64,000 nt of DNA from Accumulibacter jenkinsii (GTDB lineage: Bacteria; Pseudomonadota; Gammaproteobacteria; Burkholderiales; Rhodocyclaceae), in contig JAZKUF010000006.1 of assembly GCA_036625225.1 (NCBI GenBank), positions 62,001-126,000 on the forward strand, read 5' to 3'. Of the stretch, positions 45,601 to 53,125 are shown one piece after another. A program made the position numbers and the translations under genes. Numbering within the stretch: the first letter of the stretch is position 1; the number at the start of each line of letters is the position of its first letter. The notes under the pieces are model-generated. The model did not search any database and had not been told where the DNA came from. It saw only the letters and a list, made by a program, of their open reading frames with translations.

Positions 45601-46353
45601 ACCGAGTGCGCAGTTGAGGCCGAAACTCAAGGGCCGGACATGGTTCAGCGAGTTCCAGAAGGCTTCGGCGGTCTGTCCCGAGAGGGTGCGCCCCGAAGCG
45701 TCGGTGATGGTGCCGGAAATCATCACCGGCCAGCGCCGGCCGACCGCCTCGAAATGCTGCTCGATGGCAAACAGCGCCGCCTTGGCGTTCAGGGTATCGA
45801 AAACGGTTTCGACCAGGAGGATGTCTGCGCCGCCTTCGCAGAGCCCGCAAATCGCTTCGGCGTAGTTGTCGACCAGTTCGTCGAAGCTCGTATTGCGATA
45901 GCCGGGGTCATTGACGTCGGGCGAGATCGACGCGGTGCGCGAGGTCGGTCCGAGAACGCCGGCGACGAAGCGCGGCCTGGCCGGGTCGCGGGCGGTGAAT
46001 TCGTCGCAGACGGCGCGGGCAAGCCGGGCACCAGCGAAGTTCAGTTCATGGACGAGGTCTTCGAGGTGGTAATCGGCCTGCGAAACACGCGTCGAATTGA
46101 AGGTGTTGGTCTCGATCAGATCGGCGCCGGCCGCCAGGTATTCCGCATGGATGGCCCGGATGAGTTCGGGCCGGGTCAACAGCAGCAGGTCGTTGTTGCC
46201 CTTGAGGTCGTGCGGATGCGCTGCAAAGCGGCTGCCGCGGTAATCGGTCTCGCGCAGCGAATGACGCTGGATCATCGTTCCCATCGCTCCGTCGAGGACC
46301 AGGATGTGCTTTTCGAGACGGGCGGTCAGTTCGGCTGTACGGTCAGGCTGCAT
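42646..46353 (-). CDS. metH: Cobalamin-dependent methionine synthase
   Basis: 1235 residues, full-length. Transfers a methyl group from methyltetrahydrofolate through cobalamin to homocysteine. Modules in order: homocysteine/zinc domain (1-330; LDGAMGTMIQRHSL, SFGLNCALGA, GGCCGTSPEHI), pterin-binding domain (about 355-620; NVGERTNVTGSRAF, DINMDEAM), cap and cobalamin-binding domain (about 640-890; GDVHDIGKNIVGVVLACNGY with the lower-ligand His), and a C-terminal SAM-dependent activation domain (AEAFAEWLH-like, then RPAPGYPACPDH). ATG 46353 is the start. A terminator-like hairpin stands 43 bases upstream. Confidence 0.95.
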   Translation of the reverse strand: MQPDRTAELTARLEKHILVLDGAMGTMIQRHSLRETDYRGSRFAAHPHDLKGNNDLLLLTRPELIRAIHAEYLAAGADLIETNTFNSTRVSQADYHLEDLVHELNFAGARLARAVCDEFTARDPARPRFVAGVLGPTSRTASISPDVNDPGYRNTSFDELVDNYAEAICGLCEGGADILLVETVFDTLNAKAALFAIEQHFEAVGRRWPVMISGTITDASGRTLSGQTAEAFWNSLNHVRPLSFGLNCALGAGELRQYVEELSQRCDCFVSAHPNAGLPNAFGGYDETPQQLAAEIADWARKGFVNIVGGCCGTSPEHIAAIAAGVAGVRPRAIPQLQRKLRLSGLEPFNIGSDSLFVNVGERTNVTGSRAFARMILEGRFDDALAVARQQVESGAQVIDINMDEAMLDSKAAMDRFLKLIASEPDIARVPIMIDSSKWEIIETGLKCIQGKGIVNSISMKEGEAEFLRQARLARRYGAAVVVMAFDEAGQADTYARKTEICARAYQLLTEQAAFPPEDIIFDPNIFAIATGIEEHNNYAVDFIEACAWIRARLPGAQISGGVSNVSFSFRGNDPVREAIHTVFLYHAIQAGLSMGIVNAGMLGVYDELDPVLREKVEDVVLNRRADAGEALVEAAQTVREGRTRDSGPDLAWRELPVEERLTHALVKGITDFVVADTEQCRAALEAAGKPPLSVIEGPLMNGMNVVGDLFGAGKMFLPQVVKSARVMKQAVAHLIPYIEAEKLRTGVSSKGRIVIATVKGDVHDIGKNIVGVVLACNGYEVIDLGVMVACDRILHAAREHGAQAVGLSGLITPSLEEMSHVAAEMERLGFAAGTTGGPPVPLLIGGATTSRAHTAIKIAPHYSGPVVYVPDASRAVGVVTRLLSIDHATDFCSELAADYAKIRAQHANKKGIQLVPLTDARRNRFAWNVDATYRPSAPHKPGLHVLREVDLATLAGYIDWGPFFQTWDLAGSYPKILDDALVGPTARAVFADAQAMLEKVVSEKWLCANAVFGLFPANAVGDDIEIYADEARSERLMRWHNLRQQHERPAGKPHYCLSDFVADRGTPDWIGAFAVGAGFGIEAKLAEFAAAHDDYQAIMLKAIADRFAEACAEWLHAEVRRDYWGYAGDEVLDCAALIREDYRGIRPAPGYPACPDHTAKRALFALLDAPRHAGMGLTESCAMTPAASVSGFYLAHPQARYFAVSRIASDQLEDWATRAGFSLAEAGRWLAPLL

Positions 46354-46395
46354 GGGTATCTCTCGGTTTCTCGACGCTTCGGGAACGGCTTCGGC

Positions 46396-46429
46396 AAAAG
46401 AAAACCCGTCGGCGCAAAGCTCGACGGGT
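46396..46429 (-). promoter_or_regulatory. Terminator-like hairpin in the metH leader
   Basis: On the minus strand ACCCGTCG pairs with CGACGGGT (8 pairs, 10-base loop), followed by TTTTCTTTT, ending 43 bases before the metH ATG. Since both flanking genes diverge, it cannot be the terminator of another gene read in this direction. Attenuation of metH is plausible; I do not see a cobalamin or SAH riboswitch that would control it. Confidence 0.55.
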
Positions 46430-46822
46430 CTTGATGAGGGCCTCGCTTTAGCGGAATTTTTAACGCGCCCGCAATCGGTGGATGTCAAATCGGCGCCACC
46501 TCTGAACCAAGCCAAGGCAGGCTCATGAATCTACTCGCCAGGGTTTCCCTTGTCAAGCCGGCGCGAGTCCCGGAGTCCCGGAGTCCCGGAGTCTCTCCCC
46601 GAGTCCCGGCAGCCCTGCCGCATCGACCCGGCCTCCCTACCGCCGGGCCTTGCCACTCCTGAGCTGGCCCAGTCATGCGGCAGCACAGCGCGCTGCGTGC
46701 CGGCAAGGTGGAGATGGCGTGCAGCGGGCGCCGCTGCCGGCGATAGCCGGTAGAATAGGCAGGGCGCTGGCAACGATCTCCTCGATGCCGGATGACCGCC
46801 CCTCGCTGAAGGCGACCTGACC
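46430..46822. other. Divergent intergenic region of metH and sensor-exonuclease
   Basis: Holds the promoters of both genes, not identifiable with confidence. Contains three tandem 8-bp units GAGTCCCG (46565-46588) plus a partial unit and one separate copy at 46601. No gene seen. Confidence 0.6.
46565..46608. repeat. 8-bp tandem repeat (GAGTCCCG)
   Basis: Units at 46565, 46573 and 46581, a degraded one at 46589 and another at 46601. Confidence 0.85.
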
Positions 46823-48988
46823 ATGAACGCGCGCATCCGCTTCGCCATTTCCGTCCTCATTCTCGGTCTCCTGATGACCGCCCCCTTCGTCATCACCGCG
46901 CTTCTGATCTGGGTGAGTGCGCAGGCGCCGGAGCAGGCGCTGCTCGTCGAGCTGATCCTGCCGCACCTGTCGCTGGGAGCGCTGATGACGATCTTCGGCT
47001 TCGCTCTCGGCCTGCTGCTGGTGCGTTACCTTTTTCGCGAGTACGTCGACGGTTTGCTCAGGATGGTCGAGAACCTGCACCTGATGCTCTCGTCGAACCG
47101 CAATTTCAGGGTCGCCATCGAGGGTCCGCCCGAAGTTCGCTTGCTGGCGCAGGCGACCAATGATCTGGCCGAACAACGCGATGGCCTGATGGACGACGTC
47201 GATGCCCAGATCGCCGCCGCGAAATCGTCGGTGGAAGAAGAAAAGAATCGCCTGGCCGCGCTGATGTCTGAACTCGCGCAGGCGGTCGTGGTGTGCAACC
47301 TTGATGGCCGTATCCTGCTCTACAACAACCGTGCCCGACTCCAGTTCAAGGCACTGACGCAGGGCAGCACGACCGTCGCCGGTGGCGCGCTGATCGGCCT
47401 CGGACGTTCGATCTTCTCCATTCTCGAGCGCAACCAGATCGATCACGCCCTCGACATCGTCCGCCAGCGGCTGCTCAAGGGCGCCGCGGCGACGATTGCG
47501 AACTTCATCACGACGGCGCGCGGTGGACAACTGCTGCGGGTGCAGCTGGTGCCGGTGCTGGCGACCGGGGGTTCTTCGGCCGCGCGCGCGATGAGTGGTT
47601 ACGTGCTGACGGTCGACAACATTACCCGCAGTCTGGAGCAGGAATCACGTCGCGACCAGGTGCTGCAGTCGCTGACCGACGGCAGCCGCGGCAGCCTCGC
47701 CAACATCCGGGTGGCAGTCGGAAACCTGATGGACTACGCGGACATGGAAGCGGAGATCCGCGAGCGTTTCATCGGCATCATCAGCGACGAAGTGGTCCGC
47801 ATGAGTCAGCGGCTCGACCGGACGATGGGTGAGTTTGCCGATTCGCTGAAGACCCGCTGGCCCCTCGAAGACGTTCAGGGCGTGGATATCATCACCGCTG
47901 CACAGCGTCGCATCGAGGCCGAGCTGAAGCTGGCGACCAAGACCGAGGAGATCGATGACGCCATCTGGCTGCGCGCCGAGAGCTTCTCACTGGTGTTTTC
48001 GATCTGTTTCCTGGCCTCCCGCCTGGTCAATCATTATCGGATCAAGGAAGTGCGGTTCCGGCTCCGGCCTTTCGGCAGGCTGGTATACCTCGACCTCATC
48101 TGGAGCGGGCACGCGATGTCGTCGGAGACCTTCTACACCTGGGAAACCGACGCCATGCAGTTCGGCAAGGAGAGTTCGCCGCTGTCGCTACGCGATGTCA
48201 TTGACCGTCATGGCGGTGAAATCTGGTACGAACGCGAAAAAGCGGCCCATCGTGCGTTCTTCCGTTTCGTCCTGCCGGTCGCCTCGCCCGAAGCCATGGC
48301 GCCGAACGAGATGATTGGCGACATCGAGGTCCGCCCCGAATACTACGATTTCGACCTGTTCCATTTCCGCGACCACGGAATCGACCTCGACCGACCGCTG
48401 GCGGATCTGACTTATACCGTTTTCGATACCGAAACCACCGGCCTCGAACCTGCCGCCGGCGACGAGATCATCCAGCTCGGCGCCTTGCGGATCGTGAACA
48501 GCCGCCTCCTGCGACAGGAGAACTTCAACCAGCTGGTCGATCCACAGCGCTTTCTCCGACCGGAGGGAATCCGTATCCACGGCATCACTGACGACATGGT
48601 GCATGGGCAGCCACAGATCGATATCGTCCTGCCAGCTTTCCATGATTTCTGTGCTGACACCGTGCTGGTCGCGCACAACGCGGCCTTCGACATGCGTTTC
48701 CTGCAATTGAAGGAGGCCGAGACCGGCGTCGTTTTCAACCAGCCGGTACTCGATACCCTGCTGCTCTCGGCGGTGCTGCATGCCAATCAGGATTCCCACC
48801 AGCTGGAGTCCATTGCCGAACGACTGGGAATTCCCATCGAAGGCCGCCACAGCGCCCTCGGTGATGCGTGCACCACCGGCGAGGTCTTCCTGAAGATGCT
48901 GCCGCTGCTGGCCCAGAAGGGAATCGTGACGCTCCGGCAGGCGCTGGCGGCTTCCGAGAAGACCTACTTTGCACGCGTGAAGTACTAA
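46823..48988 (+). CDS. Membrane sensor fused to DnaQ-type 3'-5' exonuclease
   Basis: 721 residues joining two unlike parts. N-terminal: two membrane helices (about 8-32 and 49-68), a HAMP-like linker, a PAS-like domain (VVVCNLDGRILLYNNRARLQ), then a helical region and a folded region placed like a histidine kinase, but the H-box is replaced by DGSRGSLANIRVAV with no phospho-acceptor His, so kinase activity is unlikely. C-terminal (about 530-700): a complete DEDDh exonuclease, Asp535 and Glu537 in FDTETTGLE, Asp623 in AHNAAFDMRFL, His676 and Asp681 in HSALGDA, as in DNA polymerase III epsilon. It probably acts on nucleic acid at the membrane in response to a signal. Confidence 0.85.
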   Translation: MNARIRFAISVLILGLLMTAPFVITALLIWVSAQAPEQALLVELILPHLSLGALMTIFGFALGLLLVRYLFREYVDGLLRMVENLHLMLSSNRNFRVAIEGPPEVRLLAQATNDLAEQRDGLMDDVDAQIAAAKSSVEEEKNRLAALMSELAQAVVVCNLDGRILLYNNRARLQFKALTQGSTTVAGGALIGLGRSIFSILERNQIDHALDIVRQRLLKGAAATIANFITTARGGQLLRVQLVPVLATGGSSAARAMSGYVLTVDNITRSLEQESRRDQVLQSLTDGSRGSLANIRVAVGNLMDYADMEAEIRERFIGIISDEVVRMSQRLDRTMGEFADSLKTRWPLEDVQGVDIITAAQRRIEAELKLATKTEEIDDAIWLRAESFSLVFSICFLASRLVNHYRIKEVRFRLRPFGRLVYLDLIWSGHAMSSETFYTWETDAMQFGKESSPLSLRDVIDRHGGEIWYEREKAAHRAFFRFVLPVASPEAMAPNEMIGDIEVRPEYYDFDLFHFRDHGIDLDRPLADLTYTVFDTETTGLEPAAGDEIIQLGALRIVNSRLLRQENFNQLVDPQRFLRPEGIRIHGITDDMVHGQPQIDIVLPAFHDFCADTVLVAHNAAFDMRFLQLKEAETGVVFNQPVLDTLLLSAVLHANQDSHQLESIAERLGIPIEGRHSALGDACTTGEVFLKMLPLLAQKGIVTLRQALAASEKTYFARVKY

Positions 48989-49278
48989 AGCGCCCGGCTC
49001 GGCGACCTGCTCGATCTGGCCGTTTCGTCAGCCCGTTTCGTCAGCCCGTTTCGTCAGCCCGCGCCGTGAACGGCGCGGTCGGTGACGACGTTGGAGATTT
49101 CCCGCCGGCTGGAGGGTAAACACCTCCGCTTGCCGCCAGCCGAGCCGCTGACAGGCAGACCCCGATTGACCGACCGCTCCTCCCAAACCTCCCCGACCGA
49201 CTGCAGAGGGTTGATCGACGCTCGTCGCCGGTCCGTCCTGCAATAAATATTATCTATCATGATTGACTTATGAGAGCC
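48989..49278. other. Intergenic stretch before the metalloprotease locus
   Basis: No gene seen. Begins GC-rich with a 13-bp triple repeat, then changes after about 49230 to AT-rich sequence unlike its surroundings, which leads into the promoter of the metalloprotease locus. Confidence 0.6.
49021..49059. repeat. 13-bp tandem repeat x3
   Basis: Three perfect units of CGTTTCGTCAGCC, followed by a small inverted repeat (GCGCCGT/ACGGCGC). Confidence 0.92.
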
Positions 49279-49307
49279 TTGACTACCTTCTTTTGACGAA
49301 CTATTTT
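49279..49307 (+). promoter_or_regulatory. Candidate sigma-70 promoter of the metalloprotease locus
   Basis: TTGACT (49279-49284), 17-base spacer, TATTTT (49302-49307), in an AT-rich stretch 50 bases before the M6 protease start. Confidence 0.4.
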
Positions 49308-49357
49308 TTTGATATAACATTTTTTTTATGTTGTCCGGCCGTCGAAAGGAGTTCGCC

Positions 49358-50953
49358 ATGTCTCTTGCGCGGAACGCGGAAGTCGAGGGTGGTCAGCAGC
49401 CCTCTCTTGTCGAAATCGAGTGTCTGGTTCCGCCCTCGCCGGAACTGGAAGCCAGGATCATCGCAACCCAGCGACGATTGAGATCCGGAGAAAGCCTGCC
49501 GGCCGACCCGTCGGATGAACTTCTCGACCTGCCGGCGTACACCCTGATCAAGAGCCGCCCTCCCGCCACGCGATCGAACACCCTGATTGCCGCCGGACAT
49601 GACCTGGCACCGGTGACCGGCACCAAGCGGGTCATCGTCTTGCTGGTCGATTTTTCGGACAAACCGGGGACAAAGCCCAGCCAGCATTTCAGGGACCTGC
49701 TCTTTTCCAGCGGCACTTACACCACCGGTAGCATGCGCGACTACTTCTCGGAGACCTCGCATCAGGCCCTGACCGTGACCGGCGAAGTCTATGGATGGTT
49801 TCGCGCGCCGCAACCCAAGACCTATTACACGAACAACAACAACGGTTTCGGAACCTACCCGCGCAATGCGCAGCGGCTGGTCGAGGATGTGTTGACCCTG
49901 GCTGACGGAACGGTCAACTTCAAGCCCTTCGATAACGACGGTGACGGCGTGATCGAAGCGCTCATCATCATTGCGGCAGGCTCCGGTGCTGAAGTGACCG
50001 GCAACAAGAACGACATCTGGTCGCACAAGTGGGGAATCAGTCCGCGGACGGTCGATACCGTCAAGGTGACGAACTATTTCATGGCCCCTGAAGACGGCAA
50101 CGTCGGGGTGATGGCACACGAGCTTGGACACCTGCTCCTGGGAATGCCCGACCTTTACGATACGGACTACAGTTCGCGCGGCACCGGTCGCTGGGACCTG
50201 ATGGCGGGCGGCAGCTGGAACAACGGCGGTCACACCCCGGCGCATCCCTGTGCCTGGGTCAAGGCAAAAGTCGGCTGGGTGACTGTCAATACGATCTTCG
50301 ATGCCGAGCAGAACATCACGCTCGCGCCCTATCGGACCAGCAAGCAGATTTACAAGCTGCCGGTGGGTACGGCGGCCAGCAAGCAATACTTTCTCTTGTC
50401 CAATCGCCGCAAAAGCGGCTTCGACGCGCACCTGCCGGGTGAGGGCCTGATCATCGAGCATATCGACGAGAATCAGTCCAACAACAGTGACGAGAACCAT
50501 TATCTCGTGGACATCGAGCAGTGCGATGGCAACTTCGATCTGAACAAGAACGCCAATTCCGGCGATGCCACGGACGCCTATCCCGGTGCTGGAAAGGACA
50601 AATTTACCGCCACCACGACGCCGAGCAGCAAGGCTTATGACGGTTCAGACTCGAAGGTGGAGGTCACTGCGATCAGCACTTCGGGCACCGACATCACCGC
50701 CAGGGTCAAGGTGGGTGCGGCTGCAGCAGGTGCCGGCTGGTTCAACAACCGGGCGGTGATTCAGGCCTTCGCTTCGGCCGACAGCCAGAACGCATGGGCA
50801 AACATCGAAGGGGTTGGCTGGCGCCGCGTCAAAACCGGCGCCACGGACGGCATCACCAATCTCTTCAGCCTTTTCTGTGAAGCGGTTGCCAACGGTAAAC
50901 GGGTCAATGCGTATGCCGATGCAAGCGTCGTTTCGATTGCTTACCTTCTCTAG
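49358..50953 (+). CDS. M6-family metalloprotease with C-terminal repeat domain
   Basis: 531 residues. Zinc protease of the immune-inhibitor-A (M6) type: H254-E-L-G-H with GMPDLYDTDY after it (HExxHxxGxPD), and the downstream GRWDLMAGGSWNNGG that follows the site in this family. The domain order is an ~80-residue leader, catalytic domain (about 95-340), a beta-rich region (about 340-455) and a terminal domain (461-531) reading NNRAVIQAFASADSQNAW and GVGWRRVKTGATDGITNLF. That last domain also occurs in the three genes that follow. No signal peptide at ATG 49358, which has a GGAG ribosome site; how it leaves the cell, if it does, is unclear. Confidence 0.88.
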   Translation: MSLARNAEVEGGQQPSLVEIECLVPPSPELEARIIATQRRLRSGESLPADPSDELLDLPAYTLIKSRPPATRSNTLIAAGHDLAPVTGTKRVIVLLVDFSDKPGTKPSQHFRDLLFSSGTYTTGSMRDYFSETSHQALTVTGEVYGWFRAPQPKTYYTNNNNGFGTYPRNAQRLVEDVLTLADGTVNFKPFDNDGDGVIEALIIIAAGSGAEVTGNKNDIWSHKWGISPRTVDTVKVTNYFMAPEDGNVGVMAHELGHLLLGMPDLYDTDYSSRGTGRWDLMAGGSWNNGGHTPAHPCAWVKAKVGWVTVNTIFDAEQNITLAPYRTSKQIYKLPVGTAASKQYFLLSNRRKSGFDAHLPGEGLIIEHIDENQSNNSDENHYLVDIEQCDGNFDLNKNANSGDATDAYPGAGKDKFTATTTPSSKAYDGSDSKVEVTAISTSGTDITARVKVGAAAAGAGWFNNRAVIQAFASADSQNAWANIEGVGWRRVKTGATDGITNLFSLFCEAVANGKRVNAYADASVVSIAYLL

Positions 50954-51026
50954 GATGCGGCCCCTGCAGCCGTCGTCCAGTCACCCCGCCCTCAGCAACC
51001 TGTTCATAACCTGGAGGAGATCGATC

Positions 51027-51254
51027 ATGGCTTGGCACAACAACGTCAACGTAGTCCAGACATTTGCGTCGAATGACTCGCAGAACGCCTGGGTCAACCT
51101 GCCCGGCGTCGGCTGGAAGAAGATCAAGACCGGCGCCACGGACGGCGTCACCAACATGTTCATCATGTTCAACGCCGCCAAAGCCAATGGCCGTTCGGTC
51201 ACGGTGTTTGTCGAGGATGCGACCCAGCTCGTGACCATCGCCTATCTCAACTAG
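51027..51254 (+). CDS. Free-standing terminal-domain protein 1 (75 residues)
   Basis: The whole protein is the domain found at the end of the M6 and astacin proteases: N-terminal MAWHNNVNVVQTFASNDSQN, central GVGWKKIKTGATDGVTNMF, and a C-terminal strand VTIAYLN. GGAGG lies upstream of ATG 51027. No signal peptide, no cysteines. The fold is probably all beta with one helix. Function unknown; candidates are a pro-domain acting in trans, an inhibitor, a targeting module or a structural subunit. Confidence 0.8.
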   Translation: MAWHNNVNVVQTFASNDSQNAWVNLPGVGWKKIKTGATDGVTNMFIMFNAAKANGRSVTVFVEDATQLVTIAYLN

Positions 51255-51299
51255 CGATCCGCCGATCGCCGGACCACCCCAACTGCAAGGAGACAAACC

Positions 51300-51527
51300 A
51301 TGGCCTGGATCAACAACGTCAACGTCGTTCAGACATTCGCGTCGAATGACTCGCAGAACGCCTGGGTCAACCTGCCCGGCGTCGGCTGGAAGAAGATCAA
51401 GACCGGCGCCACGGACGGCGTCACCAACATGTTCATCATGTTCAACGCTGCCAGGGCCAATGCACGCACGGTGAACGTGTTCGTCGAGGACGCGACGCAG
51501 CTGGTAACCATTGCCTACATGAACTAG
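51300..51527 (+). CDS. Free-standing terminal-domain protein 2 (75 residues)
   Basis: Tandem duplicate of the previous gene, offset by 273 bases. The DNA over the first two thirds is nearly identical, and the proteins differ at only about eight positions (for example Ile for His at residue 4, and ARANARTVN for AKANGRSVT). Own ribosome site AAGGAG before ATG 51300. The close DNA match suggests recent duplication or gene conversion. Confidence 0.8.
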   Translation: MAWINNVNVVQTFASNDSQNAWVNLPGVGWKKIKTGATDGVTNMFIMFNAARANARTVNVFVEDATQLVTIAYMN

Positions 51528-51613
51528 CGATGGTTCGCTTGACGCCAATCACTTCCTTGGACCAGCATGGCCCCGAGGGCTCACAATCCCAGAACCTATC
51601 GTGAGGACTCATC

Positions 51614-52612
51614 ATGGCTGAATATGACGGCTTTCTTGAGGGTAGTGATGTCCGCACCGGCTACATCTCCGGCGCGACATTCACCGACCGGGAAGTAAGA
51701 TACACCGCGGTCAATGGCCTGGCAGTCTTTGAAGGCTGCATCGTACTTGGCACAGTCGAGGAAATGGAGCGCCATGCCGCGGCGGTCCAGTCCGGAGATG
51801 CCACCGGAATCGAACGTGGTGTGGCGATTACGGGTGAGCAATATCGCTGGCCGAACGGGCTGATGCCTTACAGCATCAATCCCAGTCTCCCTAACCAGAG
51901 TCGGGTAACCGACGCGATCAGGCACTGGGAAGAGAAAACGGCCATCCGCTTCGTCCTGCGCACGGCGGCCAACGCCAGCCAGTATCCGGACTATGTTTAC
52001 TTTACCGCCGCCGGTGGCTGCTGGTCGATGGTCGGCCGGCGAGGTGGACGACAAGACCTGAGCCTCGACACCGGCTGTAGTACGGGCAACGCGATCCACG
52101 AAATTGGGCATGCCCTCGGACTGTGGCATGAGCAGAGCCGGGAGGATCGCAATACCTTCGTCCGCATCCGCTATGAAAACATTGAAGCCGGCCGTGAGCA
52201 CAACTTCAACCAGCAAATTAGCGATGGTGACGATATCGGCACTTACGACTACGGCTCGATCATGCACTACGGGGCATTCGCCTTTTCCAAAAACGGGCAG
52301 GCGACCATCGAGCCTCTGCAATCCGGGGTCAGCATCGGTCAGCGCAGCGGCCTGAGCGCCAGAGATATTGCCGCCATCCACGCCATCTACACCTTGTGGT
52401 ATTACAACAAGCGCGTGTGGAACGCTTTCGCCTCGAATGATTCGCAGAATGCGTGGGCCAACATCGAAGGGCTCGGCTGGCGCAAGATAAAGCCGAAGGC
52501 GGCAAACGCCGCCACCAATATGTTTCATGCCTTCTGCGAGGCCGTGGCCAACAATCTGCGGGTGCACGTTTTCGCGGACGGGCAATTCGTTTCGATCATG
52601 TACCTGGCATGA
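51614..52612 (+). CDS. Astacin-like metalloprotease with C-terminal repeat domain
   Basis: 332 residues. Catalytic domain of family M12A: H162-E-I-G-H-A-L-G-L-W-H172-E with the third zinc His, and the Met-turn YGSIMHYG. The N-terminal ~75 residues look like a short pro-region. From about 266 to the end it carries the same domain as its neighbours (VWNAFASNDSQNAWANIEGL, then GWRKIKPKAANAATNMF and VSIMYLA). No signal peptide. Only the tail is shared with the M6 protease; the catalytic domains are unrelated families, so the tail was acquired separately or recombined. Confidence 0.88.
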   Translation: MAEYDGFLEGSDVRTGYISGATFTDREVRYTAVNGLAVFEGCIVLGTVEEMERHAAAVQSGDATGIERGVAITGEQYRWPNGLMPYSINPSLPNQSRVTDAIRHWEEKTAIRFVLRTAANASQYPDYVYFTAAGGCWSMVGRRGGRQDLSLDTGCSTGNAIHEIGHALGLWHEQSREDRNTFVRIRYENIEAGREHNFNQQISDGDDIGTYDYGSIMHYGAFAFSKNGQATIEPLQSGVSIGQRSGLSARDIAAIHAIYTLWYYNKRVWNAFASNDSQNAWANIEGLGWRKIKPKAANAATNMFHAFCEAVANNLRVHVFADGQFVSIMYLA

Positions 52613-52625
52613 AGGAGCAGTGTTC

Positions 52626-53117
52626 ATGAATCCACAAATCGTTTTGAACTTCAATTTCGCCAGCGATACCGGGCAACTCTCTGGCGGGCAGACGGCCTCC
52701 GCAAGCGCCACCGAGCAGGCGCCACCGGCCCCCACGATGACAGGGAGCGCGGGCGACGGAGCGGTAGAACGCTCTTTGCCAACGCCCGCCGACCATGCCG
52801 CGGATGCGCTGTCCGATATGAGCGATGCTTTGCCGACGCCACTGGGCTTCGCAGCGGGCGCGTCCGATACCGGCAGCGCCCTGCCGACGCCGATGGAAAT
52901 GACCGCTGCCGATACTGCCGTCGATGAACAGGCGACACCGACCCCGCTCGATGCGATGGAAAAGGCTTCAGCCGCGAGCACCGGCGGCATCCCGACACCG
53001 TTTGACAACCAGGAATCCGGCACCGCAGCAGGCGGCGACATGCCCGAACCTGCGACTCCTGACCAATCGGAAAAGGAAGATGTCGAGAAACATGGCGCGA
53101 AGGGAAAATCGAAATAA
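52626..53117 (+). CDS. Low-complexity protein with five evenly spaced PTP motifs
   Basis: 163 residues, Ala/Thr/Asp/Pro-rich and acidic, ending in a basic tail (EKHGAKGKSK). Pro-Thr-Pro occurs at residues 52, 70, 87, 105 and 123, that is at 17-18 residue intervals, usually as [LI]PTP followed by a varied residue. Short N-terminus MNPQIVLNFNFASDTG has no signal peptide. Likely disordered. Last gene of the plus-strand cluster, 13 bases after the astacin gene. It could be a substrate, scaffold or peptide precursor for the proteases; this is conjecture. Confidence 0.65.
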   Translation: MNPQIVLNFNFASDTGQLSGGQTASASATEQAPPAPTMTGSAGDGAVERSLPTPADHAADALSDMSDALPTPLGFAAGASDTGSALPTPMEMTAADTAVDEQATPTPLDAMEKASAASTGGIPTPFDNQESGTAAGGDMPEPATPDQSEKEDVEKHGAKGKSK

Positions 53118-53125
53118 GGGCGCCG

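Noticed and set aside
42580..46434. 1284-codon plus-strand frame opposite metH
   Set aside because: Antisense to a full-length MetH with all catalytic motifs; composition typical of a shadow frame.
46353..46520. SAH or cobalamin riboswitch before metH
   Set aside because: I could not match the conserved core of either class; only the terminator-like hairpin is supported.
52626..53117. RiPP precursor with multiple cores
   Set aside because: No modification enzymes, no conserved leader with Gly-Gly cleavage and no transporter nearby; kept only as a loose idea in the findings.
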